Part shown: piece by piece, positions 7,980 to 17,700 of the stretch
Numbering within the stretch: position 1 is the first letter of the stretch
Layout: every line of letters starts with the position of its first letter
Source of the DNA: a candidate division KSB1 bacterium
GTDB lineage: Bacteria; Electryoneota; RPQS01
Assembly (NCBI GenBank): GCA_016214895.1
Contig: JACRMR010000003.1
Span: 457,499 to 521,498, forward strand
Direction: 5' to 3'
DNA: 64,000 nt
Made by a program: the position numbers and the translations under genes
The notes under the pieces: generated by a model
Told to the model about the DNA's origin: nothing
Database searches by the model: none
What the model saw: only the letters and a program-made list of their open reading frames with translations

Positions 7980-10255
7980 GTCGTGTTATCGGCCATCCCA
8001 CGCCGTACATTGACGCACGCCGCAAAGTGACCGGCGAGGCGCTGTACACGGATGACTATCGATTCTCCAATGCGCTTCATGTTCATTTTCTGCGCAGTCC
8101 GCATGCCCATGCCTTGATCAAAAGTATCGACGCGTCCGCGGCCGAGGCGAATCCGCGGGTGCGAGCGATCGCAGTGGGCAAGGAGTTGCCGACGGCGTTC
8201 GGAATACTGCCCATCAGTCCGGATGAGACGGCGATGGCGATCGAGAAGGTGCGCTTCGTCGGGGAGATCGTGGCGGCGGTGGCGGCGGATACGAAACAGG
8301 CGGCCATGGCGGCGGCCCACGCCATTCGCGTCGAATACGAGTTGCTTCCAGCGGTTCTGGACCCGGAGGAAGCGCTGCAAAGCTGCGAGCCGGGGCGGCA
8401 GATTCACGACCATTCTCGCGACCGAACGAATATTCACAAGACGGCCGAACTGAGCTTCAATGATCCGGAAGCCGGGCTGCAGGAATCGACTTTTGTACGA
8501 TCCGCGGAATTCAAATTCGCGGGCGTGACTCATGCGTTTACCGAGCCGCATGCCACCTGGGCAACGTATTCACCGGATGGCGAGCTAACGGTGATTTCCG
8601 CGACGCAAGTTCCCCACTACTTGCAGCGGACGTTGTCCACTGTGCTTGGACTGCCCCGGCACCGGGTGCGCGTGGTGAAGCCGACGCTGGGCGGTGGCTT
8701 CGGCGGGAAGGGCGATCCGTTTCCCCACGAGCTCATTACGGCTCATCTGGCGATGAAGACGGGGCAGCCTGTCCGATGCTCTTTCAGCAGGGAAGAAGTG
8801 TTTTTGACCAATCATGGCCGACATCCAACGACGCTGACGATGTCGGTCGGCTGCGACAAGTCCGGCAAGCTGACGGCACTGCACGGAGACATCGTGATTG
8901 ATGGCGGAGCGTTTGCCAGCTTCGGCGTCGTGACGACATACTACAACGGTGTGCTGCTGCAAGGGCCTTATCGAATAGACCGTTTTGGCTTTCGGACCCG
9001 GCGTGTGTACACCAATAAGCCGCAGAGCGGCGCGATGCGCGGCCACGGCGCGGTAAACTCCCGCTATGCGGTCGAAACGCTGTTGGACATGCTGGCGCGC
9101 GACGCCGGGATGGATCCCTGCGACTTCCGCATGCAGAACTTCCTCCCGGCGCATACTCAAACCGTCGGTCAACTGCGCATTACGAGTAACGGAGTGCGGG
9201 AATGTCTGGAGGCTGTCCGGAAACGTTCCGGCTGGGATCAGCGCTTCGGCAAGCTGCCGTTCGGGAGAGGCATCGGCGTGGCCTGCGGCTTCTACATCTC
9301 CGGTAGCGCGCTCCCTATCATCTGGAATCGCCAGCCGCAAAGCGTCGTTCACGCGAAACTCGACGCCGACGGCAGCATCGTGATCTTCAGCGGCGCTTCC
9401 GACATCGGTCAAGGTAGCGATACCATGTTGGCTCAGATTGCGGCGGAAGTGCTCGGCGTTCCGCTGAGCCGGATTCGTGTCGTGACGGCGGACACGAGCC
9501 TCGCTCCCGTGGATTTGGGAAGTTACTCGAGTCGCGTAACCTTTATGGCCGGTAATGCCGCCAAAAGCGCGGTCGAGAAAGTTCGTCACGAGATCGCGCT
9601 TGCCGTAAGTCAAGAGCGCAAGGTTGATGCGGACGCGCTGTGCTTCGATCATGAGCGTGTCCTGACCGCCGACGGACAGGTGGATGTGAGTTGGGATGAA
9701 GCCGTGGAAATCGCCACCGCCTTTCGCGGTTCCTTCGTAGAAAGTGGATTCTACATATCTCCCAAGCTGGGCGGAGATTTCAAAGGTTCCGGCGCGGGTC
9801 TGAGTCCGTCTTACAGCTTCGGCGCGGCCGTCAGTGAAGTGGCGGTGAATCATCACACCGGTGAGGTGCGCGTCATCAAGGTGTGGAGCGCTCACGACTG
9901 CGGCAAGGCGCTGAATCCGCTGGCCGTGGAAGGGCAGATGGAGGGCAGTATTCACATGGGTCTCGGCCAGGTCCTCTCAGAGGAGTTGCGCTACGACAAC
10001 GGCCGACTGCTGAATGCAAACCTTGCGGACTATCGGATTCCGACGGCGCTGGACACTCCTGAAATGGATGTCACCATTGTTGAATCGGCGGATCCCGAAG
10101 GTCCCTTCGGCGCCAAAGAAGTCGGCGAGGGGCCGATTCATCCGGTGCTCCCTTCGATTGGAAATGCCATCTTCGATGCCGTTGGTGTGCGGATGTATGA
10201 ACTGCCGATCACTCCCGAAAAAGTGCGTCGGGCACTTCGCCAGGGCTCCGTATGA
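7976..10255 (+). CDS. hcrA: 4-hydroxybenzoyl-CoA reductase alpha subunit, molybdopterin-binding
   Basis: This is the large molybdopterin-cytosine-dinucleotide subunit of a xanthine-oxidase-family enzyme, 759 residues. Landmarks are GGGFGGKGDPFPHELI, GAMRGHGAVNSRYAVE, the dinucleotide loop near GQGSDTMLAQIAAEVLG, and the catalytic glutamate region GAKEVGEGPIHPVLPSIGNA near the C-terminus. 4-Hydroxybenzoyl-CoA reductase removes the para hydroxyl group to give benzoyl-CoA, the reverse direction of most relatives. The gene overlaps hcrC and hcrB by four bases each, so the three subunits are translationally coupled. The product feeds the benzoyl-CoA genes upstream in the same operon. Confidence 0.88.
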   Translation: MSRVIGHPTPYIDARRKVTGEALYTDDYRFSNALHVHFLRSPHAHALIKSIDASAAEANPRVRAIAVGKELPTAFGILPISPDETAMAIEKVRFVGEIVAAVAADTKQAAMAAAHAIRVEYELLPAVLDPEEALQSCEPGRQIHDHSRDRTNIHKTAELSFNDPEAGLQESTFVRSAEFKFAGVTHAFTEPHATWATYSPDGELTVISATQVPHYLQRTLSTVLGLPRHRVRVVKPTLGGGFGGKGDPFPHELITAHLAMKTGQPVRCSFSREEVFLTNHGRHPTTLTMSVGCDKSGKLTALHGDIVIDGGAFASFGVVTTYYNGVLLQGPYRIDRFGFRTRRVYTNKPQSGAMRGHGAVNSRYAVETLLDMLARDAGMDPCDFRMQNFLPAHTQTVGQLRITSNGVRECLEAVRKRSGWDQRFGKLPFGRGIGVACGFYISGSALPIIWNRQPQSVVHAKLDADGSIVIFSGASDIGQGSDTMLAQIAAEVLGVPLSRIRVVTADTSLAPVDLGSYSSRVTFMAGNAAKSAVEKVRHEIALAVSQERKVDADALCFDHERVLTADGQVDVSWDEAVEIATAFRGSFVESGFYISPKLGGDFKGSGAGLSPSYSFGAAVSEVAVNHHTGEVRVIKVWSAHDCGKALNPLAVEGQMEGSIHMGLGQVLSEELRYDNGRLLNANLADYRIPTALDTPEMDVTIVESADPEGPFGAKEVGEGPIHPVLPSIGNAIFDAVGVRMYELPITPEKVRRALRQGSV

Positions 10256-11232
10256 GCAGCGCATTGCCGTCCGATCCCGCAGCGCGCTTCTACTCCCTGC
10301 CGGAATCCGTTGCTGAAGCGTTGGCCGCGGCTCGCAGCTGTGCGGGAGAATACCGATACTCGGCAGGAGGCACGGACCTGCAAGTGCTGCGTGGGCAAGG
10401 CTTGCATGATCCGGCAATGGTGATTGACCTCTCCTGTATCCGCGACCTTCGTGAACTGCGCTTTCAGGATAGCGCACTTGACATCGGCGCACTTGTCACA
10501 CTGGATGAACTGATTTCTAATCTCCGGGTCAGGCAAGCCTATCCGCTGTTGCTCGAAGCGGCGCTGTCCGTGGCGACTCCGGTAATCCGCAAGACGGCGA
10601 CCGTCGGCGGCAATCTGTTGGTAAGTAATCGCTGCATAAACTACAATCAATCCCGGTCGTGGCGAGCCGCGGTGGGTTCCTGCTTGCGCGACGTCGGCGA
10701 CACGTGCCTTGTCACGGGAGTCCGCCATGGCAAGTGTTTCTCGCGTCATGTGTCGGATTTGGCTCCGGTCCTGCTTGCCCTCGATGCCGCGGTGACGATT
10801 CGAAATCAGAACTCCACGTTCTCCATTCCGTTGTCCAAGTTATATGTGCAGGATGGCATCCGGTTCCTCAGCCACCTCGAGCACGACGGCATTCTGCTGA
10901 GCATTCGAGTCGCGGCGACCACCAAGCATTGTTATTACCGAAAGCTTCGTCTGCGGCAGAGCCTGGATTTCGCGTCGTTGTCAGTGGCGGCCTGCGTTGA
11001 CGCAGCAGGAGTCGTTCGCATCTGCCTGAACGGCATAGCGATGGCTCCAGTTTTGATTACGGGCACATGGTCCGACCTCTCTTTGCCGGACCTGATCAAG
11101 CGGGCGCGTCTGAAGAGCAAGTTAGTGGACAACGATCTTCTGCCGATGGCCTATCGACAGGAGATGCTGGCTGTGTATCTCGAAGAGTTGTGGCACGTCT
11201 TCCACGGGCAGAGACCCGAAAGCAATCGATGA
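10252..11232 (+). CDS. hcrB: 4-hydroxybenzoyl-CoA reductase beta subunit, FAD and [4Fe-4S]
   Basis: An FAD-binding subunit of the molybdenum hydroxylase family, with YSAGGTDLQVLRGQG and the FAD-site segment ATVGGNLLVSNRC. After that glycine-rich segment there is an insertion carrying C128, C144, C152 and C162. The spacing closely matches the extra loop that binds an additional [4Fe-4S] cluster in the beta subunit of Thauera 4-hydroxybenzoyl-CoA reductase and is missing in ordinary xanthine dehydrogenases. This loop is the best single argument for the substrate assignment of the whole three-subunit enzyme. The start ATG overlaps the hcrA stop. Confidence 0.9.
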   Translation: MSSALPSDPAARFYSLPESVAEALAAARSCAGEYRYSAGGTDLQVLRGQGLHDPAMVIDLSCIRDLRELRFQDSALDIGALVTLDELISNLRVRQAYPLLLEAALSVATPVIRKTATVGGNLLVSNRCINYNQSRSWRAAVGSCLRDVGDTCLVTGVRHGKCFSRHVSDLAPVLLALDAAVTIRNQNSTFSIPLSKLYVQDGIRFLSHLEHDGILLSIRVAATTKHCYYRKLRLRQSLDFASLSVAACVDAAGVVRICLNGIAMAPVLITGTWSDLSLPDLIKRARLKSKLVDNDLLPMAYRQEMLAVYLEELWHVFHGQRPESNR

Positions 11233-11263
11233 GGGACAACATGACGAAATTCCGGAGGCATTC

Positions 11264-12472
11264 GTGAGCGACCAACACCAGATGTTTCCTCGCGCCCGAA
11301 TCCCCTATGGCACATGGGGCAGCAGCTTCTTTCCGGCGTGGCAGACGTCGCCGCTTGCCGAGGTCAATATCGGCCAGTTCGCGGGCGAGGCGATGAACCT
11401 GATCATGGGGAAACGCAAAGTCCCGGTCCGCGAACTCCAATATCTGATCATCGGCTCTACCATTCCGTGGCACTGGAAATTTTGGAATGCTCCGTTGGTA
11501 GCAAGCTGCGTGGGCCATCGTGTGCCCGGTTTTCACATGGAACAGGCATGCGCCACAGGGCTCCAGGCTGTGCTGCTCGCCGCGGCCCAGGTAGAGACAG
11601 GCGCCAGCGACGTCGTGGGCGTGTTGACGTTTGATCGCACCAGCGATTCGCCCGTGGGAGTCTTTCCCGAGCGACGCGGGTACCGGCGCACGGAAGTTAT
11701 CGGTGATGTGTGGGATAACTTTGGCTTTGACCCGGCCACCGGACAGGCCATGATCACCACGGCGGGCATGACGGCGCGCAAGTACAAGATTGACCGCAGT
11801 GAGGTGGACGATATCGCGTTCTTCCGTCACCAGCAATATTTTGAAGCGCTCGCCTCCGGAATTCTGGATCACGTGCTCGTTCCGTTGGACGTGCTGAACT
11901 TGCAGGGCCGCTCCATGGGTGTTGTGAGTCAAGATGTGGGCGTTCGCGAGGTCACACTGGCGGGTCTGAAAGCGATGCGCGAGTTGGACACCTGCGTGAC
12001 GGCGGGAACTCAGACTCATGCTGCCGATGGCATGGCGACACTCCTGGTCACAGACAAGCAGCAGGCGCGCAAGTTGAGCACCCGTCCCGAAATCGATATC
12101 ACGTTTGTCGGGAAGCAGGAGGTTCGCACCTCGCCCGGCATGATGCCGGAATCGCCGGGAATGGCGGTAGTAGAGTTATTGAAGCGGACCGGACTAAAGA
12201 TGTCCGACATGGCGGTGGTGAAGAACCACAATCCGTTTGCCGTCAATGACGCGCTGTTTGCCAAAATGCTCGAGTACGACTGGCGGAACATGAACAAGAC
12301 CGGCAGCTCGCTGGTCTGGGGACACCCGCAGGGACCGACCTTGACGCGCGTGATTATTGAGGCGTTGGAAGAGGCGGTGTCACTCGGCGGCGGTTACGCG
12401 CTGATCTTTGGCTGTGCCGCGGGCGACGTTGGCATCGCCGCGATACTCAAAGTAGCGGAAGGGGGGAACTGA
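11264..12472 (+). CDS. thiolase family protein (acyl-CoA acetyltransferase)
   Basis: A 402-residue thiolase. The acylated cysteine lies in EQACATGLQAV, the catalytic His segment is VVKNHNPFAVND, SLVWGHPQGPTLTRV is the GHP motif, and GCAAGDVGIAAI holds the second cysteine. The start is a GTG preceded by GGAGG at a good distance. Thiolases cleave 3-oxoacyl-CoA, so here it could finish either the beta-oxidation of the dicarboxylyl-CoA released by Oah or the side-chain shortening of hydroxycinnamoyl-CoA to 4-hydroxybenzoyl-CoA. Its position just before the dehydrogenase-hydratase fusion supports a complete beta-oxidation module at the end of the operon. Confidence 0.88.
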   Translation: MSDQHQMFPRARIPYGTWGSSFFPAWQTSPLAEVNIGQFAGEAMNLIMGKRKVPVRELQYLIIGSTIPWHWKFWNAPLVASCVGHRVPGFHMEQACATGLQAVLLAAAQVETGASDVVGVLTFDRTSDSPVGVFPERRGYRRTEVIGDVWDNFGFDPATGQAMITTAGMTARKYKIDRSEVDDIAFFRHQQYFEALASGILDHVLVPLDVLNLQGRSMGVVSQDVGVREVTLAGLKAMRELDTCVTAGTQTHAADGMATLLVTDKQQARKLSTRPEIDITFVGKQEVRTSPGMMPESPGMAVVELLKRTGLKMSDMAVVKNHNPFAVNDALFAKMLEYDWRNMNKTGSSLVWGHPQGPTLTRVIIEALEEAVSLGGGYALIFGCAAGDVGIAAILKVAEGGN

Positions 12473-12474
12473 AC

Positions 12475-14559
12475 ATGGTCAAGTTCATGAGGCAGCCTAC
12501 ACTACAGACGCTCGGGCTTGGGAATGTTCACGATATCTTCCGTCAGGGTCGTTTACCCGTGACCGCCGGCGAATTGGTGGACAAAGTTTTCGGCAAACCG
12601 GACGAACGCGGCTCGCTGGTCATCTCCGGCATGAACGGGATTGTGGGCGCGGGAAAGGCGATGCAACTCGGATCACGGTTGGAGCCGTTTGGTGTCACGA
12701 TCGTGGGTTTGGATTTTCCCGGCGCCGCGGATGGCATCGGACGCCAATATCAAGGCCTGAGGCAAGCGTTTGGCGGGGACGGCGCGGACCGAATCATGGG
12801 TCGAATTGTCCGGCTTGCGTACGATGGCAAGCATTTGCCTGCCGCGCTGTTGGGGATGAAGCCGCGTTTTCTGCTCGAAGCGATCCCGGAAATCCTCCCC
12901 GTGAAGAAATCGCACTACACGCTATTCCAGGCGGCGTTTCCCGGAATCGAGATTCGCTCCGTCACCTCCGGATTTCCGCGGTCTCAGCTCGGGGTCGGCG
13001 TCGCCCATCCCTCGTTTCCCCATGAAATCAATAAGGTGTGGGAGACCATCGAGCCGACTCCTTCCGCCATCACACAACTACTCTGGGCGCTGGGGCTTGT
13101 TCCCGTACCGGTGGCGGATCGTTGGTCGTTTGTGCTCGACGTGCTCTTCTGCGGTGTGACGCTGGCGGCGCTGCGATATCAGCAGGCGAGCAACATGCCC
13201 TTCTGGAAGGTGGACAAATTCGTGCGGCGGCTGGTCGGCCCGAATCCGTTCCGCGCGCATGATGCCATTGGAGCGAAGGGTGCGGACTTCCTGACGTGGT
13301 CCTGCCTGCATCATCTGGCGCAGCAGTATGGCGAACTGTTCCAGCCGACGATTCAACTGGAGGAGCGCCGTGCGGATGGCCGGGATTGGTATCCGCTAAA
13401 TCACCTGCGGCCGATTGTCAACTGGAGTATGCAAGCCGATCAGGAAGAGGAGTTTCGATCCTGGATTCTGGGGCCCCTCTTCCAGATGGCCGCTCTCATG
13501 TTGCATGAAGAGCGGGGGCACCTCTCGCATATTAATGCCATCGGCGAATTGTGTGCTCAATTCCGGCGCGGAATTCTCGCCGAAATCCGTGCGAGCGGCG
13601 CGGCTGCAGCGATCAAACGCGTTGAAGCTTATCATCGTCTGCACCCGGCGGCGGCGCAGAGTTGGTTTCCCGCAGCATTCGACAATCTCGACGGCCCGGA
13701 CTGGCAGCAGCTCTATGTCAATGCCGAGCATGACGGAACCGTGGGTGTCATCACGATCAGCCGGGAAAGCTACAACGACGATGTGGACCGGGAACTGAAT
13801 CGTGCGGTGGATTGGCTGAAAGCGGAGCGGATCAAGCGCGTGATCGTGACCGGAGATTTTCATCTTTCCACGCAGATGGTCGGGGCGGATACGAACGAGT
13901 TCTTTGGTGCGCTTGAGAGCGCGGACCACGGAACGCAGCTTTCGATCCGTTGGTCGCTGACGGCCAGACGGCTGCATCACGAGTTCGATGTCTCGATTGG
14001 TTTCATCAACGGTAAACGCTGCCTCGGCGGGTTTCTCGAGCTGTTGATGCATTGCCACTACTTGGTCTCGCTGGACTCCGCCTACGTGGGAATGCCTGAA
14101 GTTTCACTGCCGGTAGTGCCGGGCATGGAAGGCTGTCACTGGCCATTCCGCAAATCGAGCCCGGAACAATGGCCGCAACTGCTGAACTTCCTCCTCAGCG
14201 GAAAGATGCAGAAGGCAGGCGAAGCCGTCCCGTGGTTGGTTGACTATGCCGGGACCATCGAGGATGCGCTGCAAACGACTTGGAATATTGCCACGGGCGG
14301 CCACCACGGATTGAAACCGAGAGTACTCAGGCAAGAGCGCTTCGACAGCATTCCCCGAGAGTCGCGCCTTGCGGCACCCGAAAATCCGGAAACCGAGGCC
14401 GCGCGCAAAGCGATCGTGGATACGATTCAGGCGGCGTGCGGGGCCGGCCTGAGTGAGGCGCTCGAGATTCAGGCCCGTCACTCGGCGAACTTCATGACGA
14501 CATCATCTTGTAAGCGCGGACGGATCGGTCAGGACTGCTCCAAGATCATGGCGGTTTGA
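12475..14559 (+). CDS. bifunctional 3-hydroxyacyl-CoA dehydrogenase / enoyl-CoA hydratase-like fusion
   Basis: This 694-residue protein has two halves. Residues about 40-300 look like a 3-hydroxyacyl-CoA dehydrogenase: a Rossmann-type glycine loop (GMNGIVGAGKAMQLG), then the helical dimerisation region around WALGLVPVPVADRW. Residues about 410-640 look like a crotonase-fold hydratase, with INGKRCLGGFLELLMHCHY and YVGMPEVSLPVVPG. The dehydrogenase comes first, the reverse of FadB and of the plant multifunctional proteins but as in some archaeal crotonyl-CoA hydratase/3-hydroxybutyryl-CoA dehydrogenases. Both halves are divergent, so activity of each is not certain. It starts two bases after the thiolase stop and is the last gene of the operon, followed by a strong hairpin. 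Confidence 0.75.
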   Translation: MVKFMRQPTLQTLGLGNVHDIFRQGRLPVTAGELVDKVFGKPDERGSLVISGMNGIVGAGKAMQLGSRLEPFGVTIVGLDFPGAADGIGRQYQGLRQAFGGDGADRIMGRIVRLAYDGKHLPAALLGMKPRFLLEAIPEILPVKKSHYTLFQAAFPGIEIRSVTSGFPRSQLGVGVAHPSFPHEINKVWETIEPTPSAITQLLWALGLVPVPVADRWSFVLDVLFCGVTLAALRYQQASNMPFWKVDKFVRRLVGPNPFRAHDAIGAKGADFLTWSCLHHLAQQYGELFQPTIQLEERRADGRDWYPLNHLRPIVNWSMQADQEEEFRSWILGPLFQMAALMLHEERGHLSHINAIGELCAQFRRGILAEIRASGAAAAIKRVEAYHRLHPAAAQSWFPAAFDNLDGPDWQQLYVNAEHDGTVGVITISRESYNDDVDRELNRAVDWLKAERIKRVIVTGDFHLSTQMVGADTNEFFGALESADHGTQLSIRWSLTARRLHHEFDVSIGFINGKRCLGGFLELLMHCHYLVSLDSAYVGMPEVSLPVVPGMEGCHWPFRKSSPEQWPQLLNFLLSGKMQKAGEAVPWLVDYAGTIEDALQTTWNIATGGHHGLKPRVLRQERFDSIPRESRLAAPENPETEAARKAIVDTIQAACGAGLSEALEIQARHSANFMTTSSCKRGRIGQDCSKIMAV

Positions 14560-14587
14560 CGTCAGCACGGAACGCGGCGGTAGCTAC

Positions 14588-14615
14588 AAGAAGCCCGGGA
14601 ATCCCCGGGCTTCTT
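14588..14615. terminator. bidirectional hairpin between convergent operons
   Basis: A perfect 12-bp stem, AAGAAGCCCGGG with its complement, closes a four-base loop. It lies 28 bases after the aromatic operon and about 100 bases after the czcA stop on the other strand. There is no long T run, so it may act as a weak intrinsic terminator in both directions. Confidence 0.75.
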
Positions 14616-14715
14616 CGCGTCTTAGCAACTTGTGCGACGGACAGTAATTCGCCCGCAATCACCCGGAACCCAGTCGTGGGAGTTCCCGCTGTGCGGCTTC
14701 TCAACCGTGCCGCTG

Positions 14716-17700
14716 TCATGTTTCCTGTTCGTCGGCGATCCGCGCTGCCTGCGCCTTGCGCTTCGCCCCGAACTTCCAATAAAGTGCGGGCAGCACGACC
14801 ATGTTGAGTGCCGTTGACGTGAGCAGACCGCCCAGAATCACAACGGCCATCGGCGTCTGAATCTCCTTCCCCGGCTGACCACCGCCCATCGCCAGCGGCA
14901 ACAACGCCAGTCCGGCACAGAGCGCCGTCATCAGGATTGGGTTCATTCGTTCCATGCTGCCCCGGATGATCGCACTGCGCGCCGACATCCCTTCCTTGTC
15001 GATTAAATCGTGGAAATGGGCAATCATGAGAATACCGTTTCGAGCCGCGATCCCGAAGAGCGTAACGAATCCCACCAGTGCCGCAACAGAGACAATTCCG
15101 CTGGTGAAGTATATGGCAAACACGCCGCCGATCAGCGCCAACGGCAGATTCACCATGACCAGAAACGCGTCTCGGAAAGTCCCGAATTCCATATACAGCA
15201 GTACGAGTATCGCTCCGATCGAAAGCAGTGACAGCAATAGAATGATGCGACTGGCGGCTTCCGCACTTTCAAACTGACCACCGTAGGACACAAAGTAGCC
15301 TTCCGGCAACTTGACTCCTGCGTTCACTTTCGCGCGCACCTCCTCGACCGCGCTGCCCAAGTCCCGACCCGCAATATTGGCCTGGACCACGATCTTGCGG
15401 CTGACGTTCTCCCGACTGATCGAATTAGGTCCGCTTGCACGATAGACCTTCGCCATCTCATTGAGGGGCACTTGCGGCCCGGCGGGCGTGGCGAAGAGGC
15501 TCGTGCGGATCAGTTCGTCATCTTGGCGGGCAGCTTCCGGAAATCGCACGACCAGGTCAAACGGAATCTGACCTTCCAGCACCTGCCCCACGACTTCGCC
15601 ATTAAATGCAGTCTCGATATTCTCCGCAAGATCGGCCACCTGCACGCCGTACACGGCCATCGCGTCCCGGTCCATTTCCACGCGGAGCTGCGGCACATCC
15701 ACTTGCGCCTCCACGGCCAAATCCACAAGACCGTCCACCGTTTGCATTTGCGCCTTGACTTGCTGAGCAATGTTGCGCAGCTCGTAGAGGTTGCTGCCAA
15801 AGATCTTCACGGCCAGTGCAGCCTGGGTCCCACTTAACATGTGGTCAATCCGGTGAGACAGCGGCTGACCCACGCTGATAACCGTTCCCGGAACGTCTGT
15901 TAGCAGCTCACGTAGTTCACGAAAGACCTGCTCCTTGTGAAAGCCCTCCGGCTTCAGGCGAACTTCAAGCTCCGTCTGATTGCTGCCAAACGAATGTTCA
16001 TCCAACTCACCGCGGCCGGTACGACGCGCCACGGACAGCACCGCCGGATGTGTCATCAATCTTCGCTCTACGAGTTCACCCATGTCGGTGGACTCCTGCA
16101 GCGACGTTCCCGGCGGCGTCAGCGCAATGATCGTGGCAGAGCCTTCATTGAATTCGGGAAGAAACGAGCGCCCTAACTGCGCGTAAACCATTAGCGCCAC
16201 AACAATCAATGCCAGGGACGACGCGATCACCCAGTTTCCGCGCTTGAGTGCCCACTCCAGCGCCGGGCGGTAGCCGGTCTTCAGCTTTCGTACCACCCAC
16301 GTTTCCTGATGTCCGGCTTTCTGTTTGAGCGTTGGCAAGAGGTACAAGCTGAGTGCGGGAACGATCGTCACCGCAACCAGCAGCGACGCAAACACGGCAA
16401 TGACGAAGGCGAAGCCCAGCGGCAGCAGTAGCCGGCCTTCAATTCCCGACATGAAGAAGAGCGGGGCGAACACGGCGATGATGATGAACGTCGCGATCAC
16501 CATCGGCTGCCGAATCTCGTTGGACGCTTCAAAAATAACCGGTAGTGACGGCCGCTGCTTGTCCACGGGCAGGGTCCGATTCTCGCGCAGCCTGCGATAG
16601 ACGTTTTCAACGTAGATAATCGCATCGTCCACCAGCACCCCCACGGCAATTGCCATCCCGCCCAAGGTCATCGTGTTGATGGTTAGCCCCATCCCATACA
16701 TGGCCAGCATTGCCAGGATCAGAGACAGCGGAATGGAAATGAGACTGATGAACGTCGTGCGGATGTTCGCCAAGAACAGTAAGAGAATGATCGTCACCAG
16801 AATCGCCCCGTCCCGCAGCGCTTCCACAACATTATGAATGCTGACGTCGATGAAATCCGCCTGCCGAAAAACATGGTTGTTGATGTCCACGTCGGCCGGC
16901 AACAGCGGCTTCATGTCCGCGACCATCGCATCCAGCCGCTCGGTCAGCTCCAGCGTATTGGCGTTTGGCTGCTTCTGAATGGAGAGAATCACGGCATCGC
17001 ATCCGCTGACTGATGACGTTCCCAGCTTCGTTGCCGCCCCGATTTGCACATCCGCGACGTGCTCCACCAGTATCGGGCTGCCGTCGCGCACCGTGACCAC
17101 AGCTCGCTTGAGGTCTTCCAGCGCTTCAACCCGTCCGACTCCGCGAATCAGATATTCACTGCCGCTGGCGACAAAGAACCCACCGGTTGAGTTTAGATTG
17201 GCTTTGCTGACTGCCTCTTGCAATTTGTCAAGGCTGATCTGATATGCCGCCAACCGTTCCGGACTGGCGAGCACTTGGTACTGCTTTCGTTCACCGCCGA
17301 TGGCGACAACTTGCGATACCCCCGGAACGGCCAGCAGTCTCCGTCTCAGGATATTGTCGGCGAAGGACCTGAGGTCCATGGCGGGAAGCGAGTCACTGGA
17401 GACGCCTACGAGCATGATCTCACCCATCAGGGAGGAGACCGGGGCCAGCATCGGCGGGTCCATGCCCAGGGGCAGCAGGCCGATGGCGGATTGCAGCTTC
17501 TCCGCGACAATCTGCCGGGCCTGGAACACATCGGTTCCCCATTCGAATTCGATCCAGATCACCGCCACGCCTGTCGTCAGCGATGAACGAACGCGCCGAA
17601 CACCCGAAGCGCCATTCATGGCCGTCTCGATGGGGAAGGCAACCAGTGTCTCCACTTCCTCGGGAGCCATGCCGTGCGCATCCGCCAGAATGGTCACGGT

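Noticed and set aside
8585..9955. 456-codon open frame on the minus strand
   Set aside because: Antisense to hcrA, with a His/Arg-rich composition and no recognisable domain.
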